A stretch of DNA of 24,212 nt from a virus. The notes beneath the pieces are model-generated. The model did not search any database. It worked only from the letters and a program-made list of their open reading frames with translations, and had not been told where the DNA came from. Shown here in pieces: positions 1-6,807 of this stretch. Each line of letters opens with the position of its first letter. Positions within the stretch are counted from its first letter, which is position 1. The position numbers and the translations under genes are program-made. The DNA lies in the IMG/VR virus record IMGVR_UViG_3300009503_000014, positions 1 through 24,212 of that record. The stretch is one strand, 5' to 3'.

Positions 1-100
1 AGCCATGGCCCCCTCTTTCGAGTTACAGATTTAGAATAAAGGCTGTCAATTCTATAGGAACGGAAGCACCGGACTGGTTATATATATCATCTGTTGATAC
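1..100. repeat. 100-bp terminal direct repeat, left copy
   Basis: Bases 1-100 are identical to 24113-24212. The repeat lies inside a protein-coding frame that is continuous across the join, so it most likely reflects an assembler overlap on a circular or circularly permuted molecule rather than a biological terminal repeat. The unique circle is then 24,112 bp. Confidence 0.95.
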
Positions 101-2435
101 TTCGCAGTATGGGACATGGCTCCCACCACAACCAACTGTCGGTGGTGGTATATCTGCAATGCGTGAAGTTCGAGCAATGGTGGATCCTCCTGCGAATGTG
201 TTTGGTATCATAGGTTATGATATACAGATCAGTAAAGATCAGGTGAATTGGTATAAACCAGCACTCGGATTAGATGTATACGCATCAGAAGAAAACTTTA
301 AACAGGGTAATATCGGGGAATGGCGAAGGATCTCAGTACCACAATGGACTCAATCTGTGCCTCTTGAGAATCAGGCTACAGATCCACAGGCAACGACGTA
401 TTATTTTAGATTTCGTATTGTTACTGATCGTATATTTGCATCAGGAACTCCATCTGGATATTCGAATTCGGTCGGTAAAACGGCAGGTCCATGGTCATCT
501 GTGATTCCTGTTATAGCTACGCCAACATCTGCCTATGATGTAATTAAAGCACGCAAAGCAGATGGGACCATGCAGCCGGGAGCACTTGGAGTTGAAAAGA
601 TTTATGCAGAAAATTTAGCTGCTATAACAGGAAATCTATCCGTTTTATCTGGCGGGCAAGAGGATCCTTATAACTATTGGTCACTGAGCGACTACCCAGG
701 ACGTCCATCAGATAGACCTGTAGGCAAGTTCCGTGTGGGCACGGAAGATGTATATTTGTTTTCTAATCCGCAAGCATCAGGTACGGAGCAGGATCCTTAT
801 ATAGAAATACGTGGTAAAAATAATCAATATATAAAAGTAACATCACAAGGGATTATATTTTCTGATGCCTGGGCATCAACATTCGCATCCAATTCTGCCT
901 TCATTGAAAGTCTATTATCAAAATCTTTACAGATACAATCAGGTGGTCATCTGCGTAGCGGTGGGTATAATGCATCGGGTAGCAACCCAAGCGGTGATCC
1001 GGGGGTCTATCTATCTGGAGGAGGTACAAGTCATCTTACAAAAGCTATTTTACATAATTCTAAAGTCGATGTGACTTATAATGGTGGGTGGACGTTTAAT
1101 TCTATTTCAGGCGCTACAAGCATTAAAACACTTCCAAGACAATATGCACATTTCCAGCATAATGTATTTGAACTTTCGAATGGAGATCTCATTCTAATCG
1201 GTCATACGACTGGCACGAATAATAATTATATGGGGGTTGAGCTTAGGAAAAGTAATGGAATTTGGGGGGATTGGGTCACTTTATACGATAATACACCATA
1301 CTATGTTATATCAAGTATTAAGGCTCAATCTGATGAAATCTATACAGTTTGCATACAGCTCACAAATTACCAATACCAATATAAGGTTATATTACGGAAA
1401 AGAGCAAGTAATGGTGTATGGAACACTTATGATACTGATTATACAATCAATACTGAATCAGAGGGAGTAGGAATATTAGGAGAGTATCCTATTCCTAGTT
1501 ATATATCTGGGGAATATATTTATTTTATCGTTAATTTTAGTAATATAAACGGCCGATTCGTTAGAGAGTATAGAATAAAACTATCTGATTATTCTTGTGA
1601 ATATGTACAAACATTAAATCTACATACAAATGAGTTTAGGTTATATAGCATAACAAATATAAATAATGAGAAATATTTAGCAACGGTATGGGTTAAAAAT
1701 CAATTTATCGGTATATCAATTAGGGATGTTAATGGTGCATGGGGAACATTAACACAAGTTGCTACTAATGCTAACAATAGTGCTTTAGCAGGCTCTGCTA
1801 CATATATGCCTGATGATAGGACAATTATATTTTATGCTAAGGATTATTCTAATGAACTAGCTTATAGAATCAGGTCTTCTGACGGATCATTATCATCGGA
1901 GCAATCTGTATACACTTATCCCGCTGGCCCTCGGATAAGCGCTTCTTGTATGAGTGGAGCGAAGGTAGCTTTGCTAGTAGCAAATCCACAATATAATTCA
2001 GATTACAAATTATACGAAACTTTATCTACGAGTTATTATACTTCCGTCCCAAAAGGCATTATTCCTTCGGATATTGGTGCTGGTATTGTCGAAGTCGGGC
2101 AAAACTCAAACGGCACATGGATTAAATTCAGTGACGGGACGATGATTTGTAACGGTAATATAGATATAGATACTACTATGGCTTTGATGAATAGTAATAT
2201 TGGAAGCTACGGATGGTCGTTTTATTTCGTGCTGTACGCTAGTGGTGTTGTGGTCAACTTGCCTGCAGAATTTTTATCTACAAATTCTTATCAATTCATT
2301 CTCAATGAGAATGATGGTCGTGTAACTTTTTCCTACCACGAGCGAGCTACCAAATCACAAGTTAAAGTAGGATATGCTTGTCATACAATTACAAGTGCAT
2401 CGTTTGACTGGATAGCGATCGGGAGGTGGAAGTAA
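1..2435 (+). CDS. Tail tip / receptor-binding protein, C-terminal part (continues from 22459)
   Basis: This is the 3' part of the gene that begins at 22459; codons here start at base 3. Joined across the 100-bp overlap, the protein is 1362 aa, and window base 159 is Met605. Two fibronectin III-like segments span about residues 470-725 (the second mainly window 101-520). A linker of the type seen after host-specificity proteins follows ([21 protein letters not shown] pattern, window 570-650). Window 1036-2040 (about residues 897-1231) contains about five loosely repeated blocks with NGxWGxW-like motifs, which look like a beta-propeller. The C-terminal knob (about residues 1232-1362) has the [13 protein letters not shown] motif and ends DWIAIGRWK, typical of phage tail-fibre tips. 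Inference: the N-terminal half forms the tail hub and the C-terminal half binds the host surface. The exact fold of the repeated region is not certain. Confidence 0.85.
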
Positions 2436-2710
2436 TGAAGATTAAATACAGCCCAGTACATACGGATAACCAGGAAACAGTTATAGAATACGTGGATGAA
2501 AATACTATTATGATTGACTACGATGTCTATGAATTTGACCCTGAATCCGTCGAATGGCCGGATATAGCCGAGCAGACAGTGTTTAGAATTCTTGGAGCTC
2601 ACCGAGATGAGAAGGGAGAACTGTGGCTTGTGGTAAGAAGATTTTATACTCAACTTGCTCGTCCGGATTGGGATACAGGAGATTATCATGAAGTTAGTCG
2701 GAAAGACTAA
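2435..2710 (+). CDS. Small tail-region protein of unknown function
   Basis: A 91-aa acidic protein. The ATG at 2435 overlaps the TAA of the tail tip gene and follows a strong GGGAGGTGG at 2421-2429, so I prefer it over the in-frame GTG at 2426. It is rich in Glu, Asp, Tyr and Trp and has no membrane segment or cysteine. The end overlaps the next gene by 23 bases. Its position between the receptor-binding protein and a tail-fibre assembly chaperone suggests a tail-fibre accessory role, but I do not recognise the family. Confidence 0.7.
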
Positions 2711-2930
2711 GGAACAAGTCGAGCAAGAGCGGCTTAAGAGACTCGCTGAGCAGGTTCGAGCGGAGCGGAATCGAAAACTTGCCGAAACGGACTGGATGGT
2801 ATTGACTGATGCACCTATCGATGAAAAGAAGAGAGAAGCTATTTTGCGCTATCGACAAGCATTAAGGGATCTTCCACAACAAAAGTCTTTTCCGCTTGAT
2901 ATAAAATGGCCAGAATTGGGACTTCTATAA
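2688..2930 (+). CDS. Phage tail assembly chaperone (Phage_tail_APC-like)
   Basis: An 80-aa protein starting at ATG 2688 behind CAGGAG (2676-2681). It has a charged, helical N-terminus ([20 protein letters not shown]) followed by the hallmark pattern [17 protein letters not shown], then [11 protein letters not shown] and a closing WPELG. That arrangement is characteristic of the short tail-fibre assembly chaperones encoded directly after tail-fibre genes. Such proteins are thought to help fold or trimerise the fibre. The position here, right after the receptor-binding protein, fits. An alternative upstream TTG at 2655 has no Shine-Dalgarno sequence. Confidence 0.75.
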
Positions 2931-2937
2931 TGAAAGG
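2918..2937 (+). repeat. Junction element copy 1 (GGGACTTCTATAATGAAAGG)
   Basis: A copy of the roughly 20-bp sequence also found at 9625, 14084, 15337 and 18769. Here it covers the last codons of the tail assembly chaperone and the Shine-Dalgarno region of the XhlA-like gene. It differs from the portal/protease copy at several positions. Confidence 0.5.
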
Positions 2938-2944
2938 AATTTAA

Positions 2945-3259
2945 GTGTCAGAAGAAACTTTTGTGAGTAAAGCAGAACACAATTATATTCACTCAAATCT
3001 GCAACGTAAAATTGATGAGACTGAAGCACAATTAAATGGATTAGGGCAGCGGCTAACAAAAGTCGAGCAAGAAATTGCACGAATGCAAGAACGTGATCAA
3101 GCACAATGGCACATGATTGCAAAGCTTGAAGCAAAGATTGATATTGTGTTAACTAAGATTGAAGATATTACAAAAAAATCAGTACGTATTTGGGAAGCGG
3201 TTTTCTTGACTTTCCTTGGCGGATTAGTTGGAGTACTAATCCGCAATGTTTTTAAGTAA
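2945..3259 (+). CDS. XhlA-like membrane protein, possible holin component
   Basis: A 104-aa protein starting at GTG 2945 with AAAGGA at 2932-2937. Residues about 10-75 form a coiled coil (LQRKIDETEAQLNGLGQRLTKVEQEI...), followed by a lysine/arginine boundary and one C-terminal membrane segment (about residues 82-100, AVFLTFLGGLVGVLIRNVF). This coiled coil plus tail-anchor layout matches the haemolysin XhlA family of phage lysis cassettes, which cooperates with a holin in Bacillus phages. It is the last gene of the late operon and far from the main lysis block at 9650-11122. It could instead be a membrane protein of infection or exclusion. Confidence 0.65.
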   Translation: MSEETFVSKAEHNYIHSNLQRKIDETEAQLNGLGQRLTKVEQEIARMQERDQAQWHMIAKLEAKIDIVLTKIEDITKKSVRIWEAVFLTFLGGLVGVLIRNVFK

Positions 3260-3270
3260 TTTTTAAGTAA
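3249..3270. repeat. Perfect 11-bp tandem duplication at the end of the XhlA-like gene
   Basis: TTTTTAAGTAA occurs twice in tandem (3249-3259 and 3260-3270). It duplicates the last codons and stop of the XhlA-like gene and directly abuts the integrase stop on the other strand. No clear hairpin terminator is visible between these converging genes. Confidence 0.8.
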
Positions 3271-4470
3271 TTAGGCTAATAAATCTTGAGTTTGAGTAAT
3301 GATTTCAAGATCTTCAGGCAAATAATCTGTGTAATGTTCGGTCATTTCTTCTGATCCATGCCCTGTCATTTTCCTTAATACATCTTCTGAAACTCTTCGG
3401 CGCAGTAATGTATTAAAGAATCTTCTAGTTGAATGAAAAGTTAGATTTCGTTCTTTATAATCATAAATACCAACTTTCTCCATGCGTTTATAAAGCCACT
3501 CCCGGAGCCTGTTTGCTGTAATAGGTGTTTCTTTACCTGGATGGAATGAGAACAAATATCCCTGCTGTTTAATAAAATCTGCAAGTTCATTATAGAGCGA
3601 TTCTGAAATCGGTATTGCCCGGGCGTCCTTATCTTTCGGTATTGTTCTTTTTTTTAATTTTGTACTATATTGGCCTGTTACGTTTATATAATACATCGTT
3701 GTTAATCGATCTTTTTTCTTTATCGTTTTAGTCCTGATATCATCGGTTTGTAATCCGCAGATTTCACCGATTCGTAAACCAGTTAGGAATGCGAGCTTCG
3801 TAGCTAAATAATAAACCCTATCCTTCGTTTCCACCGGCGCATTTAGGATTCTTTCTACTTCATCAAAACTAAATCCACCGAACTTTTTTGAGTTTATAGC
3901 GAGTTGCGGAACGTTTTGCCAGGGATTTTGTTTAATCACTCCTAGACGCACAGCTTCTTTCATCATTGTTGAATAGATACTACGACGATTATTCACGGTT
4001 TTATGTGAGGACCCATCCTGTAACCAGTCAAAAAGCAGGTTCTCACAATCTTGTGATGATATTTTTGAAATAGGTAATTTACCATGGAATGGTTTGATAT
4101 GGTTCTCCCAGATTTTCCTGCCATCTAAAACATAGCGTTCGGTTATAGATGGTTTATCTATAGGCGATCGCAATAGTTTTGAGCGAACATATCTTGATTG
4201 ATCATATTCCCAAAAATGCATCTCATTTTCTACCCAGCTTGTGAGTGTGATAGTGTCAGATATATGCAGTGAATCTTCTTTGAAGAGCTGCTGGAGTTGT
4301 TCTATAGCTCTCTTGATTGACGCTCCTTTTTCTTTCTGCGATTCGAAAGATATCCCTGTTGATTTAATTAGGCGTTTCCCATTCTTATAGAAATAGTAGT
4401 AAATATATTTAACGTTACTGTTTTTTCTCTGTCTAATGAATATACCGAAAGGGAATTTGTTATATCTCAT
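3271..4470 (-). CDS. int: Tyrosine-type site-specific integrase
   Basis: A 399-aa phage integrase. It has an N-terminal arm-binding region (about 1-70), a core-binding SAM-like domain (about 75-185) and a catalytic domain (about 200-390). The catalytic set is visible: Arg233 in LTGLRIGEICGL, His346 and Arg349 in HSTRRF, His371 in MTGHGS and the nucleophile Tyr380 in TEHYTDYL. It would catalyse recombination between attP and a bacterial attB, giving lysogeny. The tRNA 3' end fragment about 110 bases upstream of its start marks the attachment site. It is transcribed leftward, in the same direction as the repressor and away from the early operon, and converges with the late operon. Confidence 0.95.
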   Translation of the reverse strand: MRYNKFPFGIFIRQRKNSNVKYIYYYFYKNGKRLIKSTGISFESQKEKGASIKRAIEQLQQLFKEDSLHISDTITLTSWVENEMHFWEYDQSRYVRSKLLRSPIDKPSITERYVLDGRKIWENHIKPFHGKLPISKISSQDCENLLFDWLQDGSSHKTVNNRRSIYSTMMKEAVRLGVIKQNPWQNVPQLAINSKKFGGFSFDEVERILNAPVETKDRVYYLATKLAFLTGLRIGEICGLQTDDIRTKTIKKKDRLTTMYYINVTGQYSTKLKKRTIPKDKDARAIPISESLYNELADFIKQQGYLFSFHPGKETPITANRLREWLYKRMEKVGIYDYKERNLTFHSTRRFFNTLLRRRVSEDVLRKMTGHGSEEMTEHYTDYLPEDLEIITQTQDLLA

Positions 4471-4511
4471 ATTAAGAAGTATATATCATTTTCTGGAAAT
4501 TTGAAGCTTTT

Positions 4512-4535
4512 TCTGCTAGCCATTCTGCTAGCCAT
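4512..4535. repeat. 12-bp tandem repeat near attP (candidate integrase arm sites)
   Basis: TCTGCTAGCCAT occurs twice in tandem, each copy containing the palindrome GCTAGC. It lies between the integrase start and the tRNA fragment. The position suits integrase arm-type binding sites, but this is inference. Confidence 0.5.
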
Positions 4536-4582
4536 GAGACTTTACCTAAAAATAATTTATTATATTAGAAAGAATAAAAATA

Positions 4583-4607
4583 TGGAGGTGGCGGGAATCG
4601 AACCCAC
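4583..4607 (-). other. attP: 3' end of a tRNA or tmRNA gene: attP core
   Basis: Read on the minus strand, the sequence gives a T stem GTGGG, a T loop TTCGATT, the other T stem strand CCCGC (one G-U pair), a 7-base acceptor strand CACCTCC and discriminator A, followed by TATTTTT. No CCA is encoded. Only the 3' part is present; no D or anticodon arm is seen upstream. Phages that integrate into tRNA or tmRNA genes carry this end so that the host gene stays intact. The host gene should begin GGAGGTG (or GGGGGTG if the acceptor contains a G-U pair); I cannot tell which tRNA it is, or whether it is tmRNA. Confidence 0.8.
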
Positions 4608-4654
4608 AACACTACTGTATATAGCGGTATTTAGTGGTATATATCTTCAGATAA

Positions 4655-4670
4655 ACGCTATATATAGCGT
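4655..4670. repeat. Perfect 16-bp palindrome in attP region
   Basis: ACGCTATATATAGCGT is a perfect inverted repeat. A related TATATAGCG lies at 4617-4625. Candidate site for excisionase, integrase arm domain or a host architectural factor. Confidence 0.5.
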
Positions 4671-4751
4671 CTATAGGACGGTGGGAGAGCGCTTTCTGTA
4701 CACCATTTTGTTGCCATTTGTCGGCCAAATGACCGAAAAATAATTCCCTAT

Positions 4752-4931
4752 TCATGCTGAGAAATTGTTATCTCTTGTCGGAAGGCTAATGAACGGAATA
4801 TTTAAAAGTATGATCATGAGTTTTTCTATGGCAACATCATTGATGATGACAGCATTGCTTCTATCCTGATGTTCTGCAAGAATACGGTAGGCTTCCCATT
4901 TTACTTGATAATAGCTATTCTTTGATACCAT
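4752..4931 (-). CDS. 59-aa protein coupled to the exonuclease gene
   Basis: On the minus strand, the ATG (4931-4929) overlaps the TAA of the exonuclease (TAATG), so translation is likely coupled. The product begins MVSKNSYYQVKWEAYRILAE and ends in FSA. It is a mixed helical protein with an isoleucine/leucine-rich stretch around residues 38-50 (MIILLNIPFISL), which may be a buried helix or a weak membrane segment. I do not recognise it. The tight overlap suggests it acts with the exonuclease. Confidence 0.6.
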   Translation of the reverse strand: MVSKNSYYQVKWEAYRILAEHQDRSNAVIINDVAIEKLMIILLNIPFISLPTRDNNFSA

Positions 4932-5680
4932 TATAAGCTTGCCTGCTCAAACATCTTTTTAAGAATCTTCAAAGTAATCTCTGCATCATAGATCGCACCA
5001 TGCATTTTATCTGAATCATATTTTATCTGGTAATAATTAGCTGTTTCACTAAGGGAAGGATATTTCCATTCTTGTTTCTTATTGATCCAATATACACAGA
5101 TAATATCCATATTCGCTTTCATTGTATCGAAACGTCTATACTTTTTTATGATGGGAACGAAACCTGCATCGAATGAAATATTATGTCCTGCGAACATGTG
5201 TACACCTTCACAGAATTGTTCAAATTCTTTATCTTCGTCAAAATACTTTGGATAATTTGCGTCACCACGGATCCGTTTTATGGCTTCTTTATTCAATCCA
5301 TTTACTCTTATGGCTTCCTCATTAAAAGGTTCCCTGGGATAGTAATATCGTTCCAACCGACTAATCTCCTTAAATCCAGAATTCTTATCCCATCTAACCC
5401 GTATTGCGCCAATAGATAATACACTATATTCACCCGGGTTCTTTCCATTCGTTTCTGTATCAAGGACAATAATATCTGTTAGATCATCATCGATCCATTC
5501 CAATAGATCAAATCTAGCATTAGTTCTTCGATAGCGATTAATAGCTTGAGTAGAGAAAGATTGATTTTTCTTTTTAAAGAAAATGCGTTTGATTAGCTTT
5601 AGGACTATCTTAATAGCCCTATATATCAAATAAAGGAACCCTGCAATCAATAAAAGAGTTAAAATTATACCGATATCCAT
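4931..5680 (-). CDS. Membrane-anchored DnaQ-like DEDDh 3'-5' exonuclease
   Basis: A 249-aa protein. Residues 3-20 are strongly hydrophobic and followed by a lysine-rich stretch (KLIKRIFFKKK), indicating an N-terminal membrane anchor with the enzyme in the cytoplasm. The exonuclease domain (about 65-245) has the full DEDDh set: Asp74 and Glu76 in VLDTETNG, Asp171 in GHNISFDAGF, and His227 and Asp232 in MHGAIYDAEIT. The family removes nucleotides from 3' ends of DNA or RNA using two metal ions. The start follows AAGGGGGGAAAG. It lies directly downstream of the repressor, so it is probably expressed in the lysogen. Its role is unknown; exclusion of other phages or a DNA-processing function at the membrane are possible. 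Confidence 0.85.
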   Translation of the reverse strand: MDIGIILTLLLIAGFLYLIYRAIKIVLKLIKRIFFKKKNQSFSTQAINRYRRTNARFDLLEWIDDDLTDIIVLDTETNGKNPGEYSVLSIGAIRVRWDKNSGFKEISRLERYYYPREPFNEEAIRVNGLNKEAIKRIRGDANYPKYFDEDKEFEQFCEGVHMFAGHNISFDAGFVPIIKKYRRFDTMKANMDIICVYWINKKQEWKYPSLSETANYYQIKYDSDKMHGAIYDAEITLKILKKMFEQASL

Positions 5681-5712
5681 TCTTTCCCCCCTTCAATCAA
5701 TTTTGAATGGAA

Positions 5713-6090
5713 TTATTTTGCACTGACTTTTTGTTCTGGCTTCCCTTCCCCCAATGCATGAATCATGGGACGAATGATATTAAGCTTTTCATCATCCAGG
5801 GCCTGAATAATATCAACTATGTCTGCAATCCTGGGCGGTGGTTTGAAAAGTATCCCCTCACGCTGGAATAAATCAATAAGATATTTTGTGCCTTCGTCAC
5901 CGGCTACTAAATATTCGACAGTTGTATTTAAAATTCTTGCGATATGATATGCTTGATCGGCTTTAGGGCATATTCGTTTTGTAATCCAGCCATTGAAAGT
6001 ACGAAAACTAATATTTGCTTTTTTAGCTACCCATTCTTGAGTTGTGTTCTGGGCCTTAATCAGTTCTTTAAGTCTAAGATATATATCCAT
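5713..6090 (-). CDS. CI-like lysogeny repressor (XRE-family HTH)
   Basis: A 125-aa protein with a helix-turn-helix of the XRE/Cro-CI type in residues 1-62 (RLKELIKAQNTTQEWVAKKA, then SFRTFNGWI and ARILNTTVEYLV). The remaining 60 residues are a short dimerisation-type tail without the Ser/Lys protease of LexA-like repressors, so induction by self-cleavage is not expected. It is transcribed leftward from the shared control region 6091-6172. No Shine-Dalgarno sequence precedes ATG 6090, and its -10 TATAAT lies about 17 bases upstream, so the message may be nearly leaderless, as lambda cI is from PRM. It should shut off the rightward promoter. Confidence 0.8.
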   Translation of the reverse strand: MDIYLRLKELIKAQNTTQEWVAKKANISFRTFNGWITKRICPKADQAYHIARILNTTVEYLVAGDEGTKYLIDLFQREGILFKPPPRIADIVDIIQALDDEKLNIIRPMIHALGEGKPEQKVSAK

Positions 6091-6095
6091 AATCT

Positions 6096-6154
6096 ATTTA
6101 TCGTAAATTATAGCTCAAAACTGCGTAAAAATCCGCTTGACAAATACGCTAAAT
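6096..6154. promoter_or_regulatory. Three operator-like sites between divergent promoters
   Basis: Three 13-bp sites sharing a TAAAW right half are evenly placed: ATTTATCGTAAAT (6096-6108, a perfect odd palindrome), AAACTGCGTAAAA (6118-6130) and AAATACGCTAAAT (6142-6154). Starts are 22 and 24 bases apart, about two helical turns. The first overlaps the -10 of the leftward promoter, and the third lies between the -35 and -10 of the rightward one. Inference: these bind the repressor and the small protein at 6193. Confidence 0.6.
6107..6112 (-). promoter_or_regulatory. -10 box of leftward repressor promoter
   Basis: The minus strand reads TATAAT exactly, 16 bases before the repressor ATG. No good -35 is found at 16-18 bases, so the promoter may need activation, as lambda PRM does. 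Confidence 0.5.
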
Positions 6155-6165
6155 AGAGTTATATA
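6137..6165 (+). promoter_or_regulatory. Rightward early promoter (TTGACA-17-TATATA)
   Basis: TTGACA at 6137-6142, a 17-base spacer and TATATA at 6160-6165 make a near-consensus sigma-70 type promoter. It would drive the early operon starting at 6193. An operator-like site sits in the spacer. Confidence 0.75.
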
Positions 6166-6192
6166 TGAGGCATGATTACTCAGAAAAGGGAA

Positions 6193-6402
6193 ATGAAGTA
6201 TTATAAAGTATCAATTCCGATATCTGATCAAGATAAAGATCGATTAAAGCAATTGATTGATCTTGACGGTGGGCACGTAGGTAAATGGATCAGAAATCTG
6301 ATCCTGAAAGAATTGGAACGCAGATCCCTTTCCTCCACTCTTCCCCATAACAGGATGTCGAGCCATGGCGACAGGTCCATGGCCCCGAGCCGGGGCGAGT
6401 AG
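6193..6402 (+). CDS. Small Cro-position protein, ribbon-helix-helix-like
   Basis: A 69-aa protein from ATG 6193, which follows AAAAGGG; the in-frame ATG at 6172 would lie at the transcription start and has no Shine-Dalgarno sequence. Residues 1-45 have a short beta-like start (MKYYKVSIPIS) and two predicted helices (DQDKDRLKQLIDL, VGKWIRNLILKELERR), resembling ribbon-helix-helix or MetJ/Arc-type DNA-binding proteins. The last 20 residues are encoded by unusually GC-rich sequence (about 6340-6410) and look unstructured. As the first gene of the rightward operon it sits where Cro sits in lambda and may oppose the repressor. Confidence 0.65.
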   Translation: MKYYKVSIPISDQDKDRLKQLIDLDGGHVGKWIRNLILKELERRSLSSTLPHNRMSSHGDRSMAPSRGE

Positions 6403-6409
6403 TCCTCGG
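6382..6409 (+). terminator. Alternative GC hairpins after the first early gene (possible attenuator)
   Basis: GCCCC (6382-6386) can pair with GGGGC (6392-6396). Alternatively, CCGAG (6385-6389) pairs with CTCGG (6405-6409). The two hairpins share bases and exclude each other, and the second is followed by ATTAATTTCTTCC. The position just after the Cro-like gene matches lambda tR1. The weak T-run makes termination uncertain. Confidence 0.4.
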
Positions 6410-6423
6410 CATTAATTTCTTCC

Positions 6424-6807
6424 ATGGACATTGAGGATCGATTATACAAAATTGAAGCGCTCCTCGAAAAACTATTAAAACTGCGCAGGCAAACGGTAGT
6501 CAGCCCATGGCTTACTGCCGATGACGCAGCGGAATATCTTTCAATAAATCCTTCTATCCTGCGACGTAAAGCGAAAGCCGGGAAAATAAAGTTTTACCGA
6601 CACCCAGGGACACGGAAAATGTGGTTCCATGTCCAGGATTTAGATGCCTATGTAAGAGGTGGTTGTTATGAAAATCCAAAAACAAACGAGACGGAGTGTG
6701 AGAGCGAAGGAGAAAAAGAGATTAATAAAGGAGCTGGACAGAATCTTCTCTTTCTATATCCGAAACAGGGACGGGTGGAAATGCGTAACGTGCGGGAGCA
6801 CCGATAA
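6424..6807 (+). CDS. Excisionase-like HTH protein
   Basis: A 127-aa protein. Residues 1-22 are helical and charged (MDIEDRLYKIEALLEKLLKL). Residues 29-78 form a MerR/excisionase-type winged helix (LTADDAAEYLSINPSILRRK, KFYRHPGTRKMWFHVQDLDAYV), as in Xis and phage DNA-bending or terminase-like HTH_17 proteins. The HTH domain ends at about residue 79, close to where the NinG-like gene begins (6668). The last 48 residues are translated from DNA that also encodes that gene in another frame, and they look like non-native sequence. No Shine-Dalgarno sequence precedes ATG 6424. Likely role: excision or regulation. Confidence 0.7.
   Translation: MDIEDRLYKIEALLEKLLKLRRQTVVSPWLTADDAAEYLSINPSILRRKAKAGKIKFYRHPGTRKMWFHVQDLDAYVRGGCYENPKTNETECESEGEKEINKGAGQNLLFLYPKQGRVEMRNVREHR

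Larger units (their letters stand above)
4471..4751. other. Non-coding attachment region (attP)
   Basis: This 281-base stretch between integrase and the 59-aa gene holds no convincing gene. It contains a 12-bp tandem repeat (4512-4535), a tRNA/tmRNA 3' end on the minus strand (4583-4607), TATATAGCG at 4617-4625 and a perfect 16-bp palindrome (4655-4670). Such direct and inverted repeats are expected for integrase arm and accessory-protein sites. Confidence 0.7.

Noticed and set aside
1-100. Biological terminal repeat
   Set aside because: It is exactly 100 bp and lies inside a coding frame that is continuous across the join, as expected from assembly overlap of a circular contig.
2381-2689. 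102-codon minus-strand open frame
   Set aside because: Antisense to a small gene with a strong Shine-Dalgarno sequence; no support of its own.
3257-3275. Bidirectional terminator between late operon and integrase
   Set aside because: There are T-rich runs but no stem of useful length.
4675-4700. tRNA D-arm-like sequence GGTGGGAGAGCGC
   Set aside because: No matching anticodon arm, T arm or acceptor follows; it lies on the opposite strand to the tRNA 3' end.
4501-4743. 80-codon plus-strand open frame
   Set aside because: It runs through the antisense of a tRNA 3' end, giving the familiar spurious VAGIEPTT peptide, and has no Shine-Dalgarno sequence.
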